From the NCBI GenBank assembly GCA_028703175.1, contig JAQVNJ010000046.1, forward strand, positions 1 to 39,693: a stretch of 39,693 bases of DNA, written 5' to 3'. The stretch is from JAAYCB01 sp012744395 (GTDB lineage Bacteria > Planctomycetota > Planctomycetia > Pirellulales > Thermoguttaceae). Below are positions 1-7,622 of this stretch, one piece after another. Each line of letters begins with the position of its first letter. Position 1 is the stretch's first letter. A program made the translations under genes and the position numbers. The notes under the pieces are model-generated. The model saw nothing but the letters and a program-made list of their open reading frames with translations, was not told the DNA's origin and made no database searches.

Positions 1-839
1 GGGTCGTCCAACGGCCCGGGGCCTGCCTGCTGGCCATCGGACGATGCGACTGGCGTTCCCCAACTGCCGTTCCACTTGTACAGATAGAGGTCCAGATCAT
101 CGCTATCGATGCTCTGGCCCCACGCGGTGCTCCACTGGAGATCGACGTTGACGGCGCCGCCGGCCGGGATGTCGAAGACGAGCAGGTCGCTGCCGCCGAA
201 GTTGTGGGCGCCCTGCTTGTTGCCCGTCGAACTACCCGCGAAGGGCGAATAGGCGCCCTGATAATGGATCGCCTCGCCGTCGTCGCCCGCGGCGCTGACG
301 AAGACGATCCCGTCCGCGGCGGCGGCGCTGGCGGCGGTGGCGGCCGGTCCGTCTTCGAACCAGGGCTGGCCGCGGAGCCAGGGGGCGGCGACGATTACGT
401 CGACACCCTGGCCGCTGAGGTAGTCCACGGCGCTTTCGAAATCCGCCTCGGAATTGGCCGGGGCGAACCAGAGGTCGGCCTGGGGGGCGATGTCGTGGAT
501 GATTTCGAGCATCGCCGTGCCTTGTGTGCCGCTGCCGGAAGAGCTGGCGGTGACGGTGGGCAGTTCATCGTTGGCCGCGTAGCCGTCGGCGATGACGCCG
601 ACGCGGATTTCGCTGCCGCGGATTTCGGGGAAGCGGCCGAAGACGTCGTCGAACGAATCGGCCAGGTCGATGTTGAGCGCTGCGAGCCCCTCGCTGGTGA
701 TGCTCAACAGGGTCCGCTGTTCGAGCTGTTCGAACCGCTGGAGCCGACTGCGCGGGCGGCCGGCCTGGGCGGCGCTTGTCTGGCTGGCGGGGAAGAAACG
801 CTTCTTGACGGAGCCGAGAGTCTCGAGGAACTTGCGCAT
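1..839 (-). CDS. S8 (subtilase)-like surface protein, N-terminal part, cut by window edge
   Basis: My own translation of the minus strand gives an open frame from ATG 837-839 to the window edge, about 279 codons without a stop. GGAG lies about 9 bases before the start. Residues 37-46 read FEQLEQRTLL, the LEPR-xLL type motif found near the N-terminus of large planctomycete surface proteins. Then comes RVGVIADGY, matching the first Asp strand of subtilases. GTQGTAMLEIIHDIAPQADL stands where active subtilases have the HGT helix, so the catalytic His appears to be missing, while FVSAAGDDG matches the region of the usual AAGN oxyanion loop. The part after about residue 210 looks like a beta-rich pre-peptidase-type domain (VDLQWSTAW, DDLDLYLYKW). 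The catalytic Ser region lies beyond the window. Probably a secreted or cell-surface protein, perhaps a non-catalytic subtilase fold. Family assignment is fairly sure; activity is unknown. Confidence 0.8.
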   Translation of the reverse strand, partial: MRKFLETLGSVKKRFFPASQTSAAQAGRPRSRLQRFEQLEQRTLLSITSEGLAALNIDLADSFDDVFGRFPEIRGSEIRVGVIADGYAANDELPTVTASSSGSGTQGTAMLEIIHDIAPQADLWFAPANSEADFESAVDYLSGQGVDVIVAAPWLRGQPWFEDGPAATAASAAAADGIVFVSAAGDDGEAIHYQGAYSPFAGSSTGNKQGAHNFGGSDLLVFDIPAGGAVNVDLQWSTAWGQSIDSDDLDLYLYKWNGSWGTPVASSDGQQAGPGPLDD

Positions 840-931
840 GGGGGTTTCTCCGGAGGGGGCGGGGGGGGCGGCGTTCAGGGTTTGGGATACATGGTTTTCG
901 CGGTCAGCCTGGTTCAAGCGGCCAAGCGTTT

Positions 932-959
932 ACGATAGCACACAAACACGTAGTGTCAA
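932..959 (-). promoter_or_regulatory. Predicted sigma70-type promoter for the S8-like gene
   Basis: On the minus strand TTGACA (954-959) is followed after 16 bases by TATCGT (932-937). The start codon at 839 lies roughly 85 bases downstream. It sits in the only AT-richer patch of this intergenic region. The same -10 form (TATCGT) recurs upstream of the beta-helix gene at 9081-9086. Confidence 0.45.
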
Positions 960-1137
960 ATGATTCATCGCTAAGTTTTTTTGCCGGCAGGAGGCTGGCA
1001 GGCGTGCGTCTTTCAGGGTGGGGCGCCGAGCGCTGGGTTGCGCTGAAGGTGCTCGGCGTTGGGGGGCGCGCCCTGTGCAACCCTTTCAGGGCTGATCGGT
1101 GCGGAGGCCGCGCATCCCCAGGGTTGGGCTGTTTAGC

Positions 1138-1168
1138 GCCCGCGGCGGATGCGGGAACGTCCGCGGGC
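1138..1168 (-). terminator. Possible hairpin terminator after the DUF1559 gene
   Basis: GCCCGCGG at 1138-1145 pairs perfectly with CCGCGGGC at 1161-1168 around a 15-base loop. It lies about 140 bases past the DUF1559 stop codon and has no T-tract, so termination is only a suggestion. Confidence 0.25.
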
Positions 1169-1307
1169 CTTGCATGGAATCTGTCCTCGATCCCGGTCGT
1201 GGAAGATTCGCGCGTTCTCAGCAGTCAGCGGGGCCGGAAGCCGTCGCGATCGGCCATTGACCCTTGTCGCGTTCTTTCCGTTTTCCGGTCTCCGCTTTCC
1301 GCTTTGC

Positions 1308-2282
1308 CTACCACTCGCCGCGGAGCGGCATGCCGTCGTCGCGGATGCCGAGCTGCTGGTAGAGGCCGATCTTCGTGCGGTCGTAGCTGGAGTCGCCCGA
1401 GTCGCGGTTGGAGGTGATCGTCTCGCTGAGGAAGTGGACGGAGCCATCGCAAAACAGGAACATGGCGCCGCCGGGGTGGAGGCTGCCGAAGCCCTCGCGG
1501 CACTGGGCCGGCGTGGGGTCGTTGATCGGCCAGCGGACGTTTCCGACGGCGTGGTAGATGCCGCTGGATGTCATGCTCAGGTCGGGGGCGCCGAGCCACG
1601 TGCCGGGGCCTTGCCAGCACTGGTTGTCGCGTTCGCCGACGGCGAAGACGTTGCTCGTGCCATCGGCGATATCGCGGAAGCCGATGGCGCTGCCGGCGAA
1701 GAGGACGCCGTTGTTGTTGGTCGCCTGGTTGTAGAGGCCGAGCGAGCCGAGGTAGTTGGCGGTGGGGGCGTGGTATTGGCCGCCGAGGCCGTCGCCGAAG
1801 ACGCGCTGCGTGTTGTTGTCGGTGCCGGTGATGTGATCGTCGGCGGTGTCGCTGGGGCAGCGGTAGGGGGCCAGCGCGGTCTTGAGGGCCTTGTCGAGCG
1901 GGGCGTCCGCGGCGGCCGCGGCGATCTGGGCGGAGAGCGCCGCCCGGGTGACGCCGATCGCGTCGTGGAGGGAGGCCTGCTCGACGAACGGCAGCAGCAT
2001 CGCCGCCCAGCCCCATTTGGGGATCGAGGGGGGCATGTCGGCGAGCAGCCCGCAGGGAAAGCTGCCGTACGTGTCATGGTAGTTGTGCAGGCCGATGCCG
2101 ATCTGCTTGAGATTGTTGGTGCAGGTCATCCGCCGCGCGGCTTCGCGCGCCGCCTGGACGGCAGGCAGCAGGAGCGCGATGAGGATGCCGATGATGGCGA
2201 TCACGACCAGCAGTTCGACCAGGGTGAACCCGGACCGGGGGCGGCGGAGTGCGCAGCACGACCGCGAAATCGTCGATTCCAT
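1308..2282 (-). CDS. DUF1559 protein with prepilin-type N-terminal methylation motif
   Basis: 324 residues from the ATG at 2280-2282. This start is preferred to one 13 codons upstream because GAGGGAGAAGG sits 5 bases before it. Residues 18-30 read GFTLVELLVVIAI, the type IV pilin/type II secretion pseudopilin signal: cleavage after Gly18, methylated Phe19, conserved Glu23. The hydrophobic helix runs on to AVQAAREAARR, then CTNNLKQIGIGLHNYHDTYGSFP, the hallmark start of DUF1559. The C-terminal FGSLHPGGAMFLFCDGSVHFL is the family's H-x9-DG box. Planctomycetes carry dozens to hundreds of these; they are thought to be surface or pseudopilus-like proteins, but function is undefined. Length is typical. 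It appears to be transcribed alone; upstream lies a long G-rich gap. Confidence 0.93.
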   Translation of the reverse strand: MESTISRSCCALRRPRSGFTLVELLVVIAIIGILIALLLPAVQAAREAARRMTCTNNLKQIGIGLHNYHDTYGSFPCGLLADMPPSIPKWGWAAMLLPFVEQASLHDAIGVTRAALSAQIAAAAADAPLDKALKTALAPYRCPSDTADDHITGTDNNTQRVFGDGLGGQYHAPTANYLGSLGLYNQATNNNGVLFAGSAIGFRDIADGTSNVFAVGERDNQCWQGPGTWLGAPDLSMTSSGIYHAVGNVRWPINDPTPAQCREGFGSLHPGGAMFLFCDGSVHFLSETITSNRDSGDSSYDRTKIGLYQQLGIRDDGMPLRGEW

Positions 2283-2840
2283 GAAGCCTTCTCCCTCTGT
2301 TGTACCGGTTGCGGCCGCCATGAGGACATGGCGGCGTAAACACCACGAGTCACCCCCGACCCGAGTTGCTGGCCGTCAAGGGAATAGCACGGACGATCTC
2401 TGGAGCCGATCGGATACCCGCGGCGCAAACGAGACCGGCTCTACAGAACGGGCCTCGGCTGCGCGTCGCACTCAGGAGGGGCTGCCCACGGTCAGGCGTT
2501 GCACTTCAGGCAGGGGGGGCCTCGCTTTCGCGCCGCATCGAGAGAGGACGGAGCCCCGCTTGCGCGCCGCGTTCAGGGAGGGGGGGGGCCTGGCCTCGGT
2601 CAGGCTTCGGGTTGTGGCTCATGGATCATCGGGGCTAAGGTTACCGGCTGAGCATAATTGCCAGTATAAGTTGTCGCGCGGAAAAAGCAAGACAGTTGCG
2701 GCGGCCCGCGCGGAGATAAAGATGTTCGGCCGGAAGCGCGCGGGCGCGCGGCGATGGGAGAGAGGGGGGGTGGGGGGGAGCGGCGGAGCGGCGGAGCGGC
2801 GAGGGGGCAATCCGGATCGGCGTGGCCGAAAGGCCCTGGG
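2283..2840. other. G-rich intergenic region with repeats, no gene seen
   Basis: 558 bases upstream of the DUF1559 gene and downstream of the amidotransferase-like gene. It holds two copies of a TTCAGG[C/G]AGGGGGG element (2505 and 2572), G-runs at 2757-2779 that could form a quadruplex, and a short GGCGGAGC microsatellite at about 2781-2800. The AT-richer stretch 2640-2700 may hold the DUF1559 promoter, but no clear -35/-10 pair was found. Open frames across it are of low-complexity composition. Confidence 0.45.
2505..2594. repeat. Imperfect direct repeat, TTCAGG-(C/G)-AG7-9-CCT
   Basis: One copy begins at 2505 (TTCAGGCAGGGGGGGCCT) and a second at 2572 with two more Gs, so the period is 67 bases. 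The flanks are only loosely similar, so it is either an old duplication or a low-complexity expansion. Confidence 0.4.
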
Positions 2841-4127
2841 TCAATCGCGCGCCTCTCGGCCCGTTCCGGCTCGTTGGCCGTCTGCGGCTTGTTGGCCCGC
2901 GCCGGCCTTCTCGCCGATTGTCAGCGTGAAGGGGAAGTTGCGGTAGGGGACGCTGAGCGGCGCGATGGTGTAATGCCACGTTCCGGCGGCCGCCCGCTCG
3001 ACGGGGAGGATGAACGTTTCGCGGCCGCTTTTTTCGTAGCGCTCGCCGGAGGGGCTGGTGACGGTCAGCTTGAGTTCCGCGCCGCGGTTGGCGAAGCCGA
3101 GGACGAACCGCAGGGGGCCGGGGCGGCGGCAGTCGTAGGTTGCGCTGACCGGCTGCTCGCCGGCCGACAGGGCGAGCAGGTTTCGCTGGCCGGGCGAGAA
3201 CCCGCCACGGACGAGGACCTGGTAGACGCCGTGCTGTTCGCGGGCGGTGACCGTGGCGAAGACGAGGTAGCGGAGGAGCAGCAGTTCGACGTGGCTGTTC
3301 TGCGCCTCGTTGTGAAACGACGTGAACAGGACGGTCCCCTTGCCATGGGTGAAACTGACCATCAGCGGGCCGCTGGCGCGGCCGCCGCCGACGAGTCCGT
3401 AGTCGCCTTCGAGGTGGATCGCGACGCGGTCGGGTTGGAACGCGGCGGGGCGCCAGGCGGGCTTGTCGAATTGCAGGGGGATGCGGTCGCCGAGGTGTGT
3501 TTGCAGTCCCTCGTCGACGACGCGGGCGTCGACCGTCTGCACGCTGCCCCGCGCGGCGGCGGCCGGCCGGTCGACGAATTCCGGGAAGGCGATGGCGAGG
3601 ACGTCGAAGTGCAGGTCGGAGACGTAGAGCGTGCCCCCTTGGCCGACGTAGCGGCGGAGTTGCTCGTGCAGGGCGCGGACCGTCTGGGGCCGGGCCCGGT
3701 AGACGCCGGCGGCGCCGCGCCCGCTGTCGCCGAGCCGCCGGCCGAGCCACTCGTTGGGCGCCCCGCCGCAGGTCAGGAAGACGACGTCGTAGGGGTCGAG
3801 CCCGCCGGGCTGGAGGAACGCGTCGTGGGGCAGGAGGTCGTAAGCGTAGCCGTGCCCGAGCTGGTCGAGGAGGCGGCCGATGTCGTCGAACTCGGGCGGT
3901 GTGACGGCCAGGCGGAGGGGGAGCGGCTGGTGGGGCGGGGGGCTGGCCGCGGGGATCGTGGTTGTCGATCGGGCGCTGCCCGGCGGGCCCGGGTCGCGGA
4001 GCGCGTCGGCCAGGAGCACGATCAGCAGGGCGAGCAGCAGGGCCGCGCCGACGGCCGCGTCGCCGAGCAGCCGGCTGCGGCGGTGATCGCTCTCGGCGGG
4101 AGGTGGGGCGGGGGGGATCGCGGTCAT
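2841..4127 (-). CDS. Membrane-anchored protein with glutamine-amidotransferase-like fold, function unknown
   Basis: 428 residues. A single transmembrane segment lies at about 24-41 after a Pro-rich cytoplasmic start. The outer part from residue 70 resembles class I glutamine-amidotransferase/DUF4159-like folds: LRLAVTPPEFDDIGRLLDQL, then the strand and possible nucleophile elbow DVVFLTCGG (about 114-122), GGTLYVSDLHFD, and GPLMVSFTHGKGTVLFTSFH, a pattern shared with ThuA-type domains. A C-terminal beta-sandwich (about 315-410) follows, ending LSVPYRNFPFTLTIG, similar to pre-peptidase C-terminal domains. The gene starts 9 bases after the stop of the PP2C phosphatase gene, so the two are almost surely co-transcribed. 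No enzymatic activity can be claimed. It may be an envelope sensor or a binding partner for the phosphatase. Confidence 0.8.
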   Translation of the reverse strand: MTAIPPAPPPAESDHRRSRLLGDAAVGAALLLALLIVLLADALRDPGPPGSARSTTTIPAASPPPHQPLPLRLAVTPPEFDDIGRLLDQLGHGYAYDLLPHDAFLQPGGLDPYDVVFLTCGGAPNEWLGRRLGDSGRGAAGVYRARPQTVRALHEQLRRYVGQGGTLYVSDLHFDVLAIAFPEFVDRPAAAARGSVQTVDARVVDEGLQTHLGDRIPLQFDKPAWRPAAFQPDRVAIHLEGDYGLVGGGRASGPLMVSFTHGKGTVLFTSFHNEAQNSHVELLLLRYLVFATVTAREQHGVYQVLVRGGFSPGQRNLLALSAGEQPVSATYDCRRPGPLRFVLGFANRGAELKLTVTSPSGERYEKSGRETFILPVERAAAGTWHYTIAPLSVPYRNFPFTLTIGEKAGAGQQAADGQRAGTGREARD

Positions 4128-4136
4128 CCGGATCGG

Positions 4137-5348
4137 TCACGGATCCTGGTCGGTGGGCGGCTTGGGATCGCCTGGGGGCGGTTTGGCGGGCGGTTTGGGA
4201 TGGAACTTGCGGATCGCGGCGTCCTTGGTCTCCTGGAGGACGTCGGCGCCGCGGGCGAGTTTTTCGCGGACCTTGCCAATCCAGCGCTCTGAAAACGCGT
4301 TGACGGCGTCGCGCCAATCGTCGGCCGCGGCGGCGGGCGGCGGTTTGCGGCCGGGCGAAGGGGGCAGCGGCGGCCCCGGCGGGCGGGTGGGCCCCGGCGG
4401 GCGGGTGGGCTCCGGCGGGCGGGTGGGCCCCGGCGGCGCGTCGTGGCCGGCCGCCAGCCCGTAGGTCTCGTCCTCTGGCGGAACCGCCACCGGTCCGGCC
4501 GGCGCCGCGGCGGAAGCCGGATCGGCGGCGGCGGGGCTGGCGAGCGGCAGGTCGCCCGTTGCCAGGTCCGGCACGACCTCCTCCGCGCCGGCCTCGACCG
4601 CCGCGCCCAGGCGAAGCAGCAGGAGCGTGGCGTCGTCGTAGCGCATCCGGCCGGCGGACTGGAGACCGCGGATGCTCTCGATCCAGGCTTCGGCCGGCAT
4701 CTGCCAGTAGTCGGACCAGCGAACCGGCTGGCCCCGTTCGCGGCAATCGAGGGCCCAGGCGGCCACCGCGTCGGAGCACAACACGACCAGATCGCCGGGG
4801 CGGCAGTCCGCCGCCAAGCGCTCGAACTGGAGCTGGCCATCGCGGTGCAGATCGACGCTGCCGAGGACGAGCGGGCTGCTGTCGAAGTCCAGCGACGCGC
4901 TCTTGGGGAACGACGCGAGCATCTCGTCGCCGCGAATATGGAACAGGCAACTATCGCCGATCGCCAGCGACTGGAGACGGAAGGTGTTGCTTCCGGCGGG
5001 CGGATCGGGCGCGGCGGTGATCCGCACCCAGACAAGCGTCGCGAAGCCCCCCTCGCGGAGCTTCGCCTGCTGGTACCAGGCCAGTCCGCTGGTGTCGATC
5101 TGGTCGCTCCACTGCCGCCGCTGCGCGCCGAGCCAGGCGGCGAAACGCGCCGGGTCGGCCGGATCGGGCCAGTCGGCGACGGCCGCCCGGGTGAGAATCT
5201 GCGCCCACTGACCGGAGAAGATTCCCGAGGTCACCCCGTCGGCGATCGCGGCGGCGCCCCGATCGGGATCGACCCACCAGGCATCTTGGTTCTGCTCGGG
5301 GTGTTCGGGCTCTTTGGCCAGGGAAAATACCCGCCAGGAGAAAGGCAT
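4137..5348 (-). CDS. PP2C-family protein phosphatase with Pro-rich linker and C-terminal helix
   Basis: 403 residues, cytoplasmic (no signal). Metal-dependent PP2C phosphatases remove phosphate from Ser/Thr in partner proteins. Motifs in order: NQDAW (Asp22), AIADGVTSG (Asp37-Gly38), GGFATLVWV (100-108), AIGDSCLF (129-136), DLVVLCSDAVAAW (Asp193) and RYDDATLLLL (Asp238-Asp239), so all the usual acidic metal ligands appear present. Residues 305-335 are a TRPPGP repeat encoded by a near-perfect 18-base tandem repeat. A charged helix (about 345-385) and a second Pro-rich tail end the protein. The domain order (phosphatase, flexible linker, helix) suggests it docks on another protein. It overlaps no gene and is followed after 9 bases by the membrane amidotransferase-like gene. 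No kinase or FHA gene is adjacent. No strong ribosome site is visible at the ATG. Confidence 0.85.
   Translation of the reverse strand: MPFSWRVFSLAKEPEHPEQNQDAWWVDPDRGAAAIADGVTSGIFSGQWAQILTRAAVADWPDPADPARFAAWLGAQRRQWSDQIDTSGLAWYQQAKLREGGFATLVWVRITAAPDPPAGSNTFRLQSLAIGDSCLFHIRGDEMLASFPKSASLDFDSSPLVLGSVDLHRDGQLQFERLAADCRPGDLVVLCSDAVAAWALDCRERGQPVRWSDYWQMPAEAWIESIRGLQSAGRMRYDDATLLLLRLGAAVEAGAEEVVPDLATGDLPLASPAAADPASAAAPAGPVAVPPEDETYGLAAGHDAPPGPTRPPEPTRPPGPTRPPGPPLPPSPGRKPPPAAAADDWRDAVNAFSERWIGKVREKLARGADVLQETKDAAIRKFHPKPPAKPPPGDPKPPTDQDP
4381..4434. repeat. 18-base tandem repeat, three copies, inside the PP2C gene
   Basis: Copies at 4381-4398, 4399-4416 and 4417-4434 differ at one base. They keep the reading frame and encode the TRPPGP/TRPPEP linker. 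Length variation between strains would be expected. Confidence 0.9.
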
Positions 5349-5360
5349 GGTCGGAGAGCA

Positions 5361-5388
5361 GGGTTCGGGGTACAGGGTTCGGGGTACA
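5361..5388. repeat. 14-base tandem duplication upstream of the PP2C gene
   Basis: GGGTTCGGGGTACA occurs exactly twice, head to tail, at 5361-5374 and 5375-5388. It lies about 13 bases before the PP2C start codon, so it sits in the leader or promoter of the phosphatase pair. Confidence 0.85.
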
Positions 5389-5452
5389 GTCTTTACTTTT
5401 CGCTCCCAGGGGATGCGTTGGACATTACACGGCGCGAGCCGGCGGCCGGGGT

Positions 5453-7093
5453 CTACTTTTCTTCATCCCAAAGGGACTCGATCAGTTCGAGGGTCCGGTT
5501 GACCAGCACGCGCCCGCCCTCGGGGCCGATCAGGGTGCTTTGTGGAATCGCGCCATATGCGCCCCCCTCGACGGAACGTTGCGTGGGAAGGTAGCCGCCG
5601 CCGCCGGGGCTGGCCAGCTCGACGACGAACGTCTGGACCGCCTTGCTGCGGGCCTTGATCTGGATGCCGTAATCCAGGTAGAGTTCGAATGGGTTGGTGG
5701 CGATCGCCATCTCGCCGATCCGGATCACGTGGACTTTGACGGGCAGGGTCGAGACGGTCTTCTGGAGCTCGTAGCGCTCCAATGTCCGCCATGCCCTGGC
5801 CAGCAACCAGTGCGTTGCCGTGACCGACACGAACCAGCCGGGCTTGGTCTTCAACTCCGGGTGTTCCTCGAACTGCTTGTACATCTTCTTGTATTCAGCG
5901 AGCAACCGATCGAACGTCTCCTGGACCGATTCGACCTGCCTGTTATGGAACGTGCTGCGCCGCGTCGTCAGATCCTTTTCGGTGATGACTCTGCGGTTCA
6001 GTTCGACCTGGTCCACGCGATGCTTGAACACCGGACGGAAGTCGATACTCGCGTTCATGAAGGGCAGGATGGAGGTCGCGGCATCGGAAATCCGGATGCC
6101 GATCTGCTGCATCTGGGAGCGTCCGGTGAGCTTTTCCATCCGCTGTTCGGCGCGTTCATCGACGATGACCTTCGGCGACTGGTCTCCGGCGGCGGCGACT
6201 TGGGGCAGGATGAAGATCTCTTCGCCCAAGCGCCGGCGAAGCTCGTTGCGCGTCTCGTGCCAGAAGTCGGCCGAGATGCGGCTTCCGTAGGCGACTTGAG
6301 ACGGCATGGCGATGTTGATGACGAGCCCGGTGAGCTTCTTCTCCGCGTCCCAGGTATAGAGCAAGCCAAGGGAATGGTCCTCGTAACCCTCGACGTGGCT
6401 GAAATCGGGGCGGTTTGCGGCGCCATACATGTCCGACGTGCCGTTGTAATAGGCCGTGAGGCGATTTCGTCCCGTTGTGGCATACGACAGGCCGAAGCTG
6501 ATTCCGCCCGGCTTCCGCGCTTTCCAGGCCTGGCCGACGGCCGCGGCGATCCGCTCGGCCGCGAAGTCGATATATTCCTCCGCCGGCATGACGCCCAGGT
6601 CGATGCCCCATTTTGCCCAGGCAACCGGGACATCGATCCCATGTTGTGCATGCATTTTCACCAGGTCGGGTGCAGTCCCCTGATCGGGAGCCGTGTGGGT
6701 ATGCGTGGCGTTGAGGATGATCTTGTCCGTGTCAATTTCGGGCGCCGCTTTGCTCACCCGCTCTTGGACGCGGGAATAGAGAATTCCGGTTACTCCCACC
6801 AGGTCCAAGGAGACCATGATGACCATGTCGGATGGACCGTTGTCGCGGGTGGCCTCGATGGCCAGGGCGGTGGCATAGATCTGGTTGCTGACACCCTGGG
6901 AGATCCTCGCTGCCGAGCCTCCCGCGATCACCACGGACCTGTCCGGCGTGATATCGGCGGACGCCCAGCCGAGGCGGAGCCGGCCGGCGGCCTGTTCGCT
7001 TTCAGGACCTGCGGCGGCGGCGGGCAACGATGCGCTCGCCGCCAGCAGACTGAGACCCAACCATGCGCGGGCTATTCTGAACGGACTCGTCAT
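5453..7093 (-). CDS. Exported neutral/alkaline ceramidase-family hydrolase, variant subgroup
   Basis: 546 residues with a signal peptide (about 1-28, ending LPAAAA). The N-terminal domain of neutral/alkaline non-lysosomal ceramidase is recognisable: LGWASADITP, then VIMVSLDLVG and ILNATHTHTAP, whose His131 and His133 correspond to the first zinc-binding His region. In classical ceramidases a second zinc His follows in an F-A-x-H motif; here the matching place reads NIAMPSQVAYGSRISADFWH, so that ligand seems replaced. The C-terminal part includes HVIRIGEMAIATNPFELYLDYG and ELASPGGGGYLPTQRSVEGGAYG, which are conserved in the family. Likely a periplasmic hydrolase; ceramide itself need not be the substrate in planctomycetes. 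The next gene upstream (7623-8966) is a distant paralog, 529 bases away. Family sure, substrate unknown. Confidence 0.88.
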   Translation of the reverse strand: MTSPFRIARAWLGLSLLAASASLPAAAAGPESEQAAGRLRLGWASADITPDRSVVIAGGSAARISQGVSNQIYATALAIEATRDNGPSDMVIMVSLDLVGVTGILYSRVQERVSKAAPEIDTDKIILNATHTHTAPDQGTAPDLVKMHAQHGIDVPVAWAKWGIDLGVMPAEEYIDFAAERIAAAVGQAWKARKPGGISFGLSYATTGRNRLTAYYNGTSDMYGAANRPDFSHVEGYEDHSLGLLYTWDAEKKLTGLVINIAMPSQVAYGSRISADFWHETRNELRRRLGEEIFILPQVAAAGDQSPKVIVDERAEQRMEKLTGRSQMQQIGIRISDAATSILPFMNASIDFRPVFKHRVDQVELNRRVITEKDLTTRRSTFHNRQVESVQETFDRLLAEYKKMYKQFEEHPELKTKPGWFVSVTATHWLLARAWRTLERYELQKTVSTLPVKVHVIRIGEMAIATNPFELYLDYGIQIKARSKAVQTFVVELASPGGGGYLPTQRSVEGGAYGAIPQSTLIGPEGGRVLVNRTLELIESLWDEEK

Positions 7094-7622
7094 TCTCGCT
7101 GGCTCCTGTTGTTCAAGAACTGAATCACGCGTTCGACAAAAGGCAAATTCGGGTCACGCGACACCTGTGCCACAAGCGCGACGCCGGCAATTGGGTTGCG
7201 GATTGGGCAACTTCGCGCGCAGGGGCGCAAGGGCGCCAGGCCAGCGCCGCGGAGGTTGGACACCGCGACCCGGCGGACGCGGAGCGCTCTCTGGGTCTGG
7301 GGTGCAAGACCTCGTGAACTGACCTGAAAAAAACATCATCCGGGTTCCCTAGGCGGCGGGCAAGCGACCCGGCGGACGGCTTCGCGGGCGGGCGGGAGTT
7401 GCCCGCGGGCGGAGCAAGCGGCCTGGTTCTTCGGCGGCCGGCCCGTGTCGCCTGCCCAACGATTCTGGCATTCCTTTGATCCGCGTGCAACCGGGCGGCG
7501 GCGGGCGAGGCCTTTTTTGCGGATCGTTCGCGGGATACGCTGGGGCCGACATCCAGGCTGCACCCGTTCGGGCGTTTCCTTGCCGCGGCGTCCCGTGGAA
7601 CCGGCGCGGCGGCAGTCATCAT
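7094..7622. other. Intergenic region between the two ceramidase-family genes, no gene seen
   Basis: 529 bases, G+C-rich and Arg/Pro/Ala-biased in all frames, which is typical of non-coding GC-rich DNA. No convincing promoter, RNA or repeat was found. The size makes separate transcription of the two ceramidase-family genes likely. Confidence 0.45.

Larger units (their letters stand above)
840..1307. other. Intergenic region with inverted repeats, no gene seen
   Basis: 468 bases between the DUF1559 gene and the S8-like gene. It contains the promoter at 932-959 and two inverted repeats: 1024-1031/1051-1058 (8-base arms) and 1138-1145/1161-1168 (8-base arms). The stretch 1080-1135 (a CCTTTCAGGG element, then CCCAGGGTTGGGCT) resembles low-complexity remnants I associate with planctomycete intergenic repeats, but I cannot confirm this. 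Open frames here on both strands lack protein-like composition. Confidence 0.5.

Noticed and set aside
204..938. Plus-strand open frame of 244 codons
   Set aside because: It is antisense to the S8-like gene, is Gly/Ala/Glu-biased, and has no domain; the minus-strand frame has clear motifs.
1149..2339. Plus-strand frame of 396 codons
   Set aside because: Antisense shadow of the DUF1559 gene in GC-rich DNA.
2641..4950. Minus-strand frame of 769 codons, the longest in the first 10 kb
   Set aside because: It runs out of frame across both the PP2C and the amidotransferase-like genes and is an Arg/Pro-rich composition artefact; the motifs lie in the other frames.
5540..7123. Plus-strand frame of 527 codons
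   Set aside because: Antisense to the ceramidase-family gene, with typical antisense Asp/Glu/Gly bias.
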